Assembly (NCBI GenBank): GCA_007130555.1
Contig: SLSH01000126.1
Coordinates: forward strand, 1-13,644
DNA length: 13,644 nucleotides
Direction of reading: 5' to 3'
Source: Bacteroidales bacterium
Lineage (GTDB): Bacteria; Bacteroidota; Bacteroidia; Bacteroidales; ML635J-15
The position numbers and the translations under genes were made by a program. The notes under the pieces were generated by a model that saw only the letters and a list, made by a program, of their open reading frames with translations, ran no database searches and was not told the DNA's origin. Positions 1 through 7,538 of the stretch are shown here, piece after piece. The stretch's first letter is position 1. The number at the start of each line of letters is the position of its first letter.

Positions 1-45
1 ATAAACTATTTTTTTATTATTAAAACTTATAGAAAAAAAATGTCA

Positions 46-62
46 CAGAAATTTTATTTCTG
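46..62. other. Short perfect hairpin in the left intergenic region
   Basis: The 212 bases before the first gene contain no open reading frame I can support. At 46-62 there is a perfect 7-bp inverted repeat (CAGAAAT, loop TTT, ATTTCTG). Just left of it, 32-40, lies a run of A residues, so read leftwards on the - strand it would be a hairpin followed by a U-tract, the form of a weak terminator. No - strand gene to its right within the window needs terminating, so its role is unclear. It could end a transcript, or be a chance structure in very AT-rich DNA. Confidence 0.3.
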
Positions 63-191
63 CTGAAATGTTGGCTCTTAGTAGATTTTTTACAAAAAAA
101 TATTAGATAAAATCCATTAAATATTAAATAAAGTGTATTGCTTTATTGTAATACAATTTTAAAAAATAATTAAAATCTTCGCAAAATACTA

Positions 192-199
192 TATCTTTG
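192..199 (+). promoter_or_regulatory. Bacteroidota -7 promoter box for the pseudouridine synthase operon
   Basis: TATCTTTG matches the Bacteroidota primary sigma factor -7 consensus TAnnTTTG exactly. It ends 13 bases before the ATG at 213, so the predicted leader is only about 7-10 nt. I see no clear TTTG -33 element upstream. The same TATCTTTG octamer occurs in front of yidD at 7212. Confidence 0.7.
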
Positions 200-212
200 T
201 AAAAAAAATATT

Positions 213-1028
213 ATGCATAAAAAAAGAGTTTATAAAAAAGCAAATATTACGAATAAGTTTCAAACTCAAGGAAAGAGGATAAGTCCTGTTAAAGAGAAAT
301 CAGGGAGTTCGGATAATACAATAAGACTAAATAAATTTCTTTCAAATGCGGGAATATGTTCGAGACGTGAAGCAGATACACTGATTGCTACGGGAGTTGT
401 TGAAATTAATGGAAAAGTTGTTACAGAGCTTGGTACAAAAGTTAATCCCGACGACACGGTTAAATATGACGGTTCGGTAATTAAAGCGGAAAAAAAAGTT
501 TACATATTAATGAATAAGCCCAAGGATTTTGTTACGACTTTAGACGACCCCGAAGGAAGAAAAACTGTTATTGATCTGATAAAAAATAAAATTCCTCAAA
601 GAGTTTATCCTGTGGGGCGATTAGACCGGAATACAACAGGACTTTTACTTTTGACAAATGACGGAGAACTTACAAAAAAATTAAGTCATCCTAAGTATAA
701 TAAAAAGAAAATATATCATGTAGTATTCGACAGTAAAGTAAATAAAGAGCATTTGGAGGAAATTGCTGCAGGCATAGAACTTGATGACGGATTTATCAAA
801 GTAGATGCTATAAACTATGTAGATAATAAAAAAAACGAAATAGGAATAGAATTACACTCCGGCAGAAATCGTATTGTACGACGAATTTTTGAAAAATACG
901 GATATAATATAAAAAGATTAGACAGAGTTTATTTTGCAGGATTAACAAAGTTAAATCTTCCCAGAGGTAAGTGGAGATTTCTGACCGACAGAGAAATAAC
1001 TATGCTTAAAACAGGTATGCATGAATAA
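213..1028 (+). CDS. rRNA pseudouridine synthase, RsuA/RluB/RluE/RluF family
   Basis: This cytoplasmic enzyme isomerises a specific uridine in ribosomal RNA to pseudouridine. The 271-residue protein starts with a basic, low-complexity extension (about 1-36), then an S4 RNA-binding domain (about 38-85, RLNKFLSNAGICSRREAD), then the catalytic domain. The family signature GRLDRNTTGLLLLTNDG is intact, with the catalytic aspartate at D138. The KKKIYHV segment (about 164-170) and the RNRIVRR segment near the C-terminus are also typical. The domain order fits the RsuA-like branch, and Bacteroidota members are usually labelled RluB-like, but the target uridine (23S or 16S) cannot be read from sequence. 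The start is supported by the TATCTTTG box 13 bases upstream. The gene overlaps the next one by 8 bp, so the two are probably co-transcribed. Confidence 0.95.
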   Translation: MHKKRVYKKANITNKFQTQGKRISPVKEKSGSSDNTIRLNKFLSNAGICSRREADTLIATGVVEINGKVVTELGTKVNPDDTVKYDGSVIKAEKKVYILMNKPKDFVTTLDDPEGRKTVIDLIKNKIPQRVYPVGRLDRNTTGLLLLTNDGELTKKLSHPKYNKKKIYHVVFDSKVNKEHLEEIAAGIELDDGFIKVDAINYVDNKKNEIGIELHSGRNRIVRRIFEKYGYNIKRLDRVYFAGLTKLNLPRGKWRFLTDREITMLKTGMHE

Positions 1029-3540
1029 GAAGTTCTTGTGGTTTATATTGTTATTAAATGCTTTGTTTATAGTAAATTCTGCTATTTCTCAGCAAAAGTT
1101 TGCAGGCAAGGTATATGACAAAGAAAACAAAGAACCCCTTGCATTCGTGAATATTGTATATAATTCGAAAAATCTTGGCACTACAACAGATCTGAATGGT
1201 TATTTTACCATAAATAACAGGGAAAACATAGAGTTTTTTCGGGTAAGCTATCTCGGATATGTTACAAAAGTTATTGAAAAACAGGAGTTTATTGATAAAT
1301 CATATTTCGAAATATTTTTGGAAAAAGATGCATATCGTCTTGATGAAGTTCTTGTTCTTCCGGGAGAAAATCCTGCTCACAGAATTATTAAAGAAGTAAT
1401 ACGAAATACCGATAAAAATAATCCGGAAAAAATGACTTCGTTTTCTTTTGTTCAGTACAGTAAAATGTTTTTTACAGTTGATTTAGACGGTATAAAACTT
1501 AATGATAAGTCAGAACAAGACAGTATTCCTAAAGAAACAGAACAACCCGACAGTATTGCAATTGACACTGCAAAATCGAACATAGAAAGGATTAGAGATT
1601 TTTTTGAAACTCAGCATTTATTTATAACCGAGTCTGTTACCGAAAGGAGATTTCGTTATCCCAATAATAATAAAGAAGAAGTTCTGGCACATAGGATTTC
1701 AGGACTGAAAAATCCGAGCTTTACATTGTTAACTTCCCAGTTTCAGTCTTTTTCATTTTATGACGAGTTTATAAGCATTTTGGACAATAGATATGTAAAT
1801 CCTATAAGTAGAGGAAGCACGCGACGGTATTTTTTTCTTATTGAAGATACAATGTATAACGAAAGAGCAGATACAATTTTTATTATATCTTTTCGTCCCG
1901 GCAAAGGAAAAAATTTTGACGGACTTCAGGGAGTTTTACATATCAATTCAAATAATTATGCTATCCAAAATGTAAGTGCAAGACCTTATGAATCATCAGG
2001 AGCAATGGACATAATAATTCAGCAGAAATATAAATTTATTGATGAAAAACAATGGTTTCCGGTTCAGCTTAACACCGAAATTATTTTTAATTTTCTTCAA
2101 GCTTCTGCCGACACTGTTAATGTACCTGTTGTCGGGGTTGGCAGGTCGTATTTGAGTGATATAAGTCTGGATCCTGATTTTAAACGCAGAGATTTTAATC
2201 ATATTAGAGTTGAAATAAAAGAAGATGCCCATAAGCAAGATGAATTTTTCTGGAATTTATTCAGAACAAATCCGCTTTCCGAAAAAGACCTAAAAACTTA
2301 TGATGTTATTGACAGTATCGGAGAAGAAATGAATTTTGACAGAATTATTGAGTCCCTCGAAATTATGGCAACAGGAAATATAGCTTATAGATTTTTAAAT
2401 TTTGACCTGAATAAAATAATGTGGCATAACGAATATGAAGGCTACAGACTTGGATTGGGTGCTAATACCAATCACAGACTATTGCCATGGATGAGCATAG
2501 GAGGTCATTTTGCTTACGGTTTTCGTGATAAAGTATGGAAATATGGCGGTGAAATAGAATTCATTTTTCATAAACCATCGGATACCAAACTCAGATTTGG
2601 TTATAAACAGGATTTAAAATACAGCGACTCATATTATTTTAATAAGCAAACAAATCTTTTATCAAATGAAAATTTCCGACATTTTTTTACTTCTCAGATG
2701 GACTCTGTTACAGAATATTATGCAGGATTCAGATTTAATGCCTTAAGGTATTTAAGTGCAGATATATTGTTTAAACACAGCGAAATTACAATTATCAATA
2801 ATATGAGATATTATATTATGGATTTAGACTTTGATTTATCACAATATTATAATAATCCTAATATGGTAAAACATTTTCGTAATACCGAACTGGGAATATA
2901 TTTAAGATATGCTTATAAAGAAAAATTTTTTCAGACTCCGAGAGGAAATCGTATAAGTCTTGGTACAAATTATCCTGTTTTATATTTTAATTTTATTAAA
3001 GGACTATCTGTATTGGACGGCCAGCACGAATACCAGAAATATGAGGCGCAGATTTATAAAAAAATTACAACAAAATGGTATGGAGATACTCATATTACAA
3101 TTACCGGAGGACTAACTGAAGGAAATGTTCCATATTCCAAATTTTATTATGGTGAGGGTACATATTCATACATTAATGTAAATAATACATTTAACACAAT
3201 GCGTCCGCATGAGTTTATTTCTCAAAGATTTGCAAATATTCATGTAAGACATGATTTTGGAACTTTATTATTTAAAACTAAAAACTGGCAACCAAGATTT
3301 GTTCTTACAAGTAGTGCAGGATGGGGCGATGCAAAAGATATTCTGGTTTTCCCGATATTAGATCCCGAAACAACAACAATGCACAAAGGATATTATGAGT
3401 CAGGATTACAGATAAATAATATTTATGTTCTTAATATTTCCGGATTTGGAATTGGGATTTATTATCGTTACGGTCCTTATGCCCTGTCTAAAGAAATTGA
3501 TAATTTTGCTTTTAAAATAAGTGCAAATATTGTGTTGTAA
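1021..3540 (+). CDS. DUF5686 / carboxypeptidase-like regulatory domain outer-membrane protein
   Basis: This is a large (839 aa) secreted protein predicted to sit in the outer membrane. Residues 1-23 form a signal peptide (hydrophobic core, cleavage plausible after AIS before QQ). Residues 26-101 are a carboxypeptidase-D regulatory-like (beta-sandwich) domain of the kind found at the N-terminus of Bacteroidota TonB-linked proteins, with the FAGKVYDKENKEPLAFVNI opening. The DUF5686 hallmark PGENPAHRIIKEVI begins at residue 114. The C-terminal half (from about 460) is rich in alternating aromatic/polar strands, in line with a beta-barrel, and the chain ends FKISANIVL. There is no TonB plug domain, so it is not a SusC-type receptor. 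The family has no firmly established function; a role in envelope biogenesis is only inference. It starts inside the end of the pseudouridine synthase gene, implying translational coupling. Confidence 0.88.
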   Translation: MNKKFLWFILLLNALFIVNSAISQQKFAGKVYDKENKEPLAFVNIVYNSKNLGTTTDLNGYFTINNRENIEFFRVSYLGYVTKVIEKQEFIDKSYFEIFLEKDAYRLDEVLVLPGENPAHRIIKEVIRNTDKNNPEKMTSFSFVQYSKMFFTVDLDGIKLNDKSEQDSIPKETEQPDSIAIDTAKSNIERIRDFFETQHLFITESVTERRFRYPNNNKEEVLAHRISGLKNPSFTLLTSQFQSFSFYDEFISILDNRYVNPISRGSTRRYFFLIEDTMYNERADTIFIISFRPGKGKNFDGLQGVLHINSNNYAIQNVSARPYESSGAMDIIIQQKYKFIDEKQWFPVQLNTEIIFNFLQASADTVNVPVVGVGRSYLSDISLDPDFKRRDFNHIRVEIKEDAHKQDEFFWNLFRTNPLSEKDLKTYDVIDSIGEEMNFDRIIESLEIMATGNIAYRFLNFDLNKIMWHNEYEGYRLGLGANTNHRLLPWMSIGGHFAYGFRDKVWKYGGEIEFIFHKPSDTKLRFGYKQDLKYSDSYYFNKQTNLLSNENFRHFFTSQMDSVTEYYAGFRFNALRYLSADILFKHSEITIINNMRYYIMDLDFDLSQYYNNPNMVKHFRNTELGIYLRYAYKEKFFQTPRGNRISLGTNYPVLYFNFIKGLSVLDGQHEYQKYEAQIYKKITTKWYGDTHITITGGLTEGNVPYSKFYYGEGTYSYINVNNTFNTMRPHEFISQRFANIHVRHDFGTLLFKTKNWQPRFVLTSSAGWGDAKDILVFPILDPETTTMHKGYYESGLQINNIYVLNISGFGIGIYYRYGPYALSKEIDNFAFKISANIVL

Positions 3541-3554
3541 AATTATTATTGAAT

Positions 3555-4268
3555 TTAGTTACAAAGACTTTTTATTGCATCATCAGCTTCTGTTGAACCT
3601 AATTCTGCTGCCTTGTTCATATCAATACAACCGTTTTTTTCATCGCCCATAAGATGTCTTATAAATCCTCTGTTAAAATAGGCATTAGCATATTCGGGGT
3701 CAATTGCAATTGCTTTGCTAAAGTCTTCTATTGCTCCTTTTTTATCATCGAGAGAATATTTTGCAACTCCTCTGTTAAAATATGCCAGTGAATAATTCGC
3801 ATCAATTTCAATTGCTTTGCTATAATCTGATATCGCTCCTTCTAAATCCCCCATATCTAATTTTACTCCCGCCATATTAAGATATGCCAATGCAAAGTCA
3901 GGATTAAATTCTATTGCCTTACTAAAATCTTCTATTGCTCCATGATAATCTCCAAACTTGTGCTTTACATAAGCTCTGTCATGATATGCGTCAGAAAACT
4001 CAGAGTCAATTTTCAGTGCTTTTGTAAAGTCTGATTTTGCTTCTTTGAATTCATTGAGATAATATTTTGCACTTCCTCTGTAAAAATAGGCATTTGCATG
4101 ATTGCCATCAATCTCTATAACCTTGTTAAAGTATTCTATCGCTTCTAAGTTATTACCGGTTTCAAATTTTTCAACTCCTTTTTCATAATATTCTTTTGAA
4201 TCTTGTCCCTTACAAGCAATAGCCAAAATCAAAGTTATAGATAAAAATACTGATAATAATGTTTTCAT
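3555..4268 (-). CDS. TPR-repeat lipoprotein
   Basis: This 237-residue envelope protein is built almost entirely of tetratricopeptide repeats, which scaffold protein-protein contacts. The N-terminus (MKTLLSVFLSITLILAIAC) is a signal peptide ending in a lipobox-like AIAC, so C19 is probably lipidated. Six consecutive 34-residue TPRs then run from about 25 to 228 without spacers, many carrying the consensus GAIEDFSKAIEIDP. The sixth is divergent and leads to a short C-terminal helix ending SLCN. An in-frame ATG at 4328 would add 20 residues in front of the signal peptide. I reject it because it would bury the signal sequence and because a promoter-like element lies between the two ATGs. The gene converges on the DUF5686 gene with only 14 bp between stops and no obvious terminator. 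The binding partner is unknown. Confidence 0.9.
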   Translation of the reverse strand: MKTLLSVFLSITLILAIACKGQDSKEYYEKGVEKFETGNNLEAIEYFNKVIEIDGNHANAYFYRGSAKYYLNEFKEAKSDFTKALKIDSEFSDAYHDRAYVKHKFGDYHGAIEDFSKAIEFNPDFALAYLNMAGVKLDMGDLEGAISDYSKAIEIDANYSLAYFNRGVAKYSLDDKKGAIEDFSKAIAIDPEYANAYFNRGFIRHLMGDEKNGCIDMNKAAELGSTEADDAIKSLCN

Positions 4269-4290
4269 ATATGTATGTTTTTTAAGTCTG

Positions 4291-4322
4291 TAAAAATACG
4301 GATTATTTAATAATTTTACAAA
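4291..4322 (-). promoter_or_regulatory. Putative promoter of the TPR lipoprotein gene
   Basis: On the - strand, TTTG (4322-4319) is followed after 20 bases by TATTTTTA (4298-4291), one mismatch from TAnnTTTG. The spacing suits Bacteroidota -33/-7 promoters. The predicted transcript would start near 4285, about 20 nt before the ATG at 4268 and downstream of the alternative ATG at 4328, which supports the shorter start. Confidence 0.5.
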
Positions 4323-4467
4323 TGCCAATATTGTAAGTATATTATTCAGGTAGAAAAACGATTTTAGGTACTCAGCAAAGCTTCGTAAAGGCGGTATTAT
4401 GATAATCTATTAATTCCCCTGCAATACCTTTTTCATATAAGATGATTTAAATTCAAAATCATTTTTA

Positions 4468-4475
4468 TATTTTTG
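4468..4475 (+). promoter_or_regulatory. Bacteroidota -7 promoter box for valS
   Basis: TATTTTTG is an exact TAnnTTTG match 27 bases before the valS ATG, giving a leader of roughly 20 nt. A TTTA at 4446-4449, 18 bases upstream, may serve as a degenerate -33 element. I see no T-box or other leader structure, and the leader is too short for one. Confidence 0.6.
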
Positions 4476-4502
4476 CAAATTAAAAAGTTATAAAATTTTG
4501 AT

Positions 4503-7133
4503 ATGGATATTTCTACAAAATACGAAGCTGCAAAAATTGAAAATAAGCATTATAAATACTGGTTAGATAAAGGATTTTTTCATTCCAAACCTGATAAGCG
4601 TGAACCTTATGTAAATGTTATTCCTCCGCCTAATGTAACCGGAGTTTTGCACATGGGACACATGCTTAATAATACCATACAGGATATTTTGGTACGCCGG
4701 GCAAGAATGTTAGGCAAAAATGCCGTATGGGTGCCGGGCACAGACCATGCATCAATTGCTACCGAAGCCAAAGTTGTTGCAAAACTTAAAGATGAAGGTA
4801 TAGATAAAAATAAACTTTCAAGAGAAGAATTTCTTAAACATGCATGGGACTGGAAAGAAAAACACGGAGGAATTATTCTTGAACAGCTTAAAAAACTCGG
4901 AGCATCTTGCGACTGGGAAAGAACATGCTTTACAATGGACGAAATCCGTTCCGAATCTGTAATTGAAGTTTTTATTGATTTATATAATAAAGGGCTTGTT
5001 TACAGAGGCGTAAGAATGGTAAACTGGGACCCCGATGCAAAAACTGCCGTATCTGACGAGGAAGTTGTACATACCGAAGAAAACAGCAAATTATATCATG
5101 TAAAATATCAAATTGCAGGCGAAAAAGACTTTGTAACAATTGCTACCACACGCCCCGAAACTATTCTGGGAGATACTGCCTTATGCGTTAATCCAAATGA
5201 TAAAAGATATAAACATCTTAAAGACAAAAAAGCAATCGTTCCGATGGTAAATCGTGAAGTTCCGATAATTTTTGACGATTATGTTGATATGGAATTCGGG
5301 ACGGGATGCCTTAAAGTTACGCCGGCTCATGATATTAATGATTACGAAATCGGCTTAAGGCATAATCTCGAAAGCATAGATATTTTTAATGATAACGGGA
5401 CTTTAAATGAAAATGCAAGGATTTTTGTCGGTGAAGACAGATTTAAAGCCCGTGAATCGGCGGTAAAACTTCTTGAAAAAGAAAATCTGCTGATAAAAGC
5501 CGAAGATTATATGAATAAAGTCGGCAGGTCTGAACGTACAAATTCAGTTATTGAACCAAAATTGTCTTTGCAGTGGTTTTTGAAAATGTCCGAAATGGCT
5601 AAACCGGCAGTTAAAGCTATTGAAACCGGCGAAATAAATATTATTCCCACAAAATTCAAAAATGTTTACAAACACTGGATGGAGAATGTAAGGGATTGGT
5701 GCATCAGTCGCCAGTTGTGGTGGGGACACAGAATTCCGGCATATTATTTACCCGACAGTAATGAGTTTGTAGTAGCTGACAATATTGATAAAGCTGTTGA
5801 ACTGGCACGGAAGAAAACCAATAATAAAAATATTTCTGCCAAAGATTTACGGCAGGATGAGGATGTTCTGGATACATGGTTCAGCTCATGGTTATGGCCC
5901 ATTTCTGTTTTTGACGGCATCCGAAATCCCGATAATCCCGAATTCAAATATTATTATCCTACAAACGACCTGATAACTGCTCCGGAGATTCTCTTTTTCT
6001 GGGTTGCCAGAATGATTATGGCAGGATACGAATTTGCAGGCGAAAAACCTTTTTCAAATGTTTATTTGCATGGAATAGTTCGCGATGTCAAGCGGCGAAA
6101 AATGTCTAAATCACTAGGAAACTCGCCCGAGCCGATAGAACTGATTGAAAAATTCGGTGCCGACGGAGTAAGGGTTGGAATGTTACTTTGTTCTCCCGCA
6201 GGAGGAGATTTGCTGTATGACGACAGTCTGCCCGAACAGGGAAGAAATTTTGCAAATAAAATATGGAATGCTTTCAGACTTATTAATACATGGGAAATTG
6301 ACGATAAAATTGAACAGCCGGAACACTCCGAAACTGTTATCAAGTGGTTTGATGCAAAATTTAACGATGCTTTAATACAGCTAAATCAACAATTCGACAG
6401 TTTCAGACTTTCCGAAGCTCTGATGACGGTTTACAGATTGTTTTGGGACGACTTCGCTTCATGGTATCTGGAAATTATCAAACCCGAATATCAAAAACCG
6501 ATTGACAGAAAAACTTACAACAGCACACTGGATTTTTTTAAAAATATGATAAAAATTCTGCATCCCTTTATGCCTTTTATAAGCGAAGAATTATGGCAGT
6601 TCCTTAAAAATGATAATGATAGCGAAAGTATTATGATAGCAGAATGGACTAAGCCTAAAACAGAATTTGATAAAAAAATCATACGGGAATTTGACAATTG
6701 CAAAGAAGTTGTAGCAAATATCAGAACAATACGAAAAGAAAAAAATATTCCGCAAAAAAATAAAATCGAGTTAAAAATAATTTCTCATGGCGATTATTAT
6801 AAAAATTTAGACAGTATTATTATTAAATTTACAAATCTTTCGGGCATTGAATTTACTGATTCCAAACCTGATTTTTCCGCAGGTTTTATGGTAAAAACGC
6901 ATGAATATTTTGTACCGGTGGGAGATTTGATAAATAAAGATGAAGAAATTAAAAAATTAGAGCAGGAATTGAAATATACTCAGGGCTTTTTGGATTCGGT
7001 AACAAAAAAACTCTCTAACGAAAAATTTGTAAGCAATGCTCCTCCTAAGGTAATTGAAGCCGAACGCAAAAAACAGTCGGATGCGGAAGAAAAAATAAGG
7101 ATTTTAAAAGAGCAGATCAAAGGGATTTGTTAA
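4503..7133 (+). CDS. valS: Valyl-tRNA synthetase
   Basis: This class I aminoacyl-tRNA synthetase charges tRNA-Val with valine and edits mischarged threonine; it is cytoplasmic and essential. The 876-residue length is normal for a bacterial ValRS. The Rossmann-fold HIGH motif appears as HMGH at 50-53 within PPPNVTGVLHMGHMLN, and KMSKS is intact at 533-537. The inserted editing (CP1) domain lies between them, with the TTRPETILGDTA segment typical of ValRS/IleRS/LeuRS editing sites. The anticodon-binding helical domain follows, and the last ~65 residues form the charged coiled-coil tRNA arm characteristic of ValRS (EEIKKLEQELKY onward), which separates it from IleRS. The start has no Shine-Dalgarno, as is usual here. 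It is divergent from the TPR gene and has its own promoter. Confidence 0.98.
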   Translation: MDISTKYEAAKIENKHYKYWLDKGFFHSKPDKREPYVNVIPPPNVTGVLHMGHMLNNTIQDILVRRARMLGKNAVWVPGTDHASIATEAKVVAKLKDEGIDKNKLSREEFLKHAWDWKEKHGGIILEQLKKLGASCDWERTCFTMDEIRSESVIEVFIDLYNKGLVYRGVRMVNWDPDAKTAVSDEEVVHTEENSKLYHVKYQIAGEKDFVTIATTRPETILGDTALCVNPNDKRYKHLKDKKAIVPMVNREVPIIFDDYVDMEFGTGCLKVTPAHDINDYEIGLRHNLESIDIFNDNGTLNENARIFVGEDRFKARESAVKLLEKENLLIKAEDYMNKVGRSERTNSVIEPKLSLQWFLKMSEMAKPAVKAIETGEINIIPTKFKNVYKHWMENVRDWCISRQLWWGHRIPAYYLPDSNEFVVADNIDKAVELARKKTNNKNISAKDLRQDEDVLDTWFSSWLWPISVFDGIRNPDNPEFKYYYPTNDLITAPEILFFWVARMIMAGYEFAGEKPFSNVYLHGIVRDVKRRKMSKSLGNSPEPIELIEKFGADGVRVGMLLCSPAGGDLLYDDSLPEQGRNFANKIWNAFRLINTWEIDDKIEQPEHSETVIKWFDAKFNDALIQLNQQFDSFRLSEALMTVYRLFWDDFASWYLEIIKPEYQKPIDRKTYNSTLDFFKNMIKILHPFMPFISEELWQFLKNDNDSESIMIAEWTKPKTEFDKKIIREFDNCKEVVANIRTIRKEKNIPQKNKIELKIISHGDYYKNLDSIIIKFTNLSGIEFTDSKPDFSAGFMVKTHEYFVPVGDLINKDEEIKKLEQELKYTQGFLDSVTKKLSNEKFVSNAPPKVIEAERKKQSDAEEKIRILKEQIKGIC

Positions 7134-7191
7134 CAACTCACTACTCCCTCTCACAACCTATTAATCCTCAATAAACTTGAAGAACCAAACA

Positions 7192-7219
7192 TTTGAACAT
7201 TTAAAAAACATTATCTTTG
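7192..7219 (+). promoter_or_regulatory. Bacteroidota promoter immediately in front of yidD
   Basis: TTTG at 7192-7195 is separated by 16 bases from an exact -7 box TATCTTTG (7212-7219). Only four bases (CAAT) separate the box from the yidD ATG at 7224. Since the TAnnTTTG box sits a few bases upstream of the transcription start, the mRNA should begin at or next to the start codon. Confidence 0.65.
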
Positions 7220-7223
7220 CAAT

Positions 7224-7454
7224 ATGAAAATAATCAGAAAAATATTTATTTTCCCTTTTATTGTACTGATAAAACTTTATCAATATCTGATTTCACCATG
7301 GTTTCCGTTATCTTGCCGGCACAATCCTTCCTGCTCAAATTATTCACTTGAGGCGTTTAAAAAACATGGACTATTAAAAGGTTTTTATCTTTCTTTTCGC
7401 AGAATTATACGATGTAATCCCTGGGGCACATACGGAAACGATCCTGTACCATAA
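7224..7454 (+). CDS. yidD: Membrane protein insertion efficiency factor YidD
   Basis: YidD is a small inner-membrane-associated protein that assists YidC-dependent insertion of membrane proteins. The 76 residues match the family along the whole length: a hydrophobic/amphipathic N-terminus (KIFIFPFIVLIKLYQYLISP), the cysteine-containing core CRHNPSCSNY, the EAFKKHGLLKGFYLSFRRIIRCNPW segment, and the terminal DPVP. All three conserved cysteines are present. In many bacteria yidD lies in the rpmH-rnpA-yidD-yidC cluster; here it stands alone between valS and a transporter, 90 bp after valS, with its own promoter. The ATG chosen gives the standard length and is the first in frame. Confidence 0.96.
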   Translation: MKIIRKIFIFPFIVLIKLYQYLISPWFPLSCRHNPSCSNYSLEAFKKHGLLKGFYLSFRRIIRCNPWGTYGNDPVP

Positions 7455-7501
7455 TTTTTTCGATTTTTATTGATTTGTTCAAAAACTTTAAAAAATAATT
7501 A

Positions 7502-7509
7502 TATTTTTG
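7502..7509 (+). promoter_or_regulatory. Bacteroidota -7 promoter box for the AbgT-family gene
   Basis: TATTTTTG, an exact TAnnTTTG match, lies 29 bases before the ATG at 7539. A TTTG at 7474-7477 is 24 bases upstream of the box, slightly longer than usual spacing, so the -33 assignment is tentative. Confidence 0.55.
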
Positions 7510-7538
7510 AGGGCTTTAAATGAAAATTTTATTTGTCT

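Noticed and set aside
3675..4194. Repetitive DNA in the TPR gene that could suggest a tandem repeat or CRISPR-like array
   Set aside because: The periodicity is 102 bp with extensive divergence and translates to six 34-residue TPRs, so it is protein-level repetition.
6062..6343. 93-codon - strand frame opposite valS, with other shorter frames antisense to or out of frame with valS
   Set aside because: They lie wholly inside the well-conserved valS gene, have no promoter or recognisable protein features, and reflect its codon composition.
7533..7538. TTG start two codons before the AbgT-family ATG
   Set aside because: ATG at 7539 is the better initiator, and nothing in the upstream sequence favours TTG.
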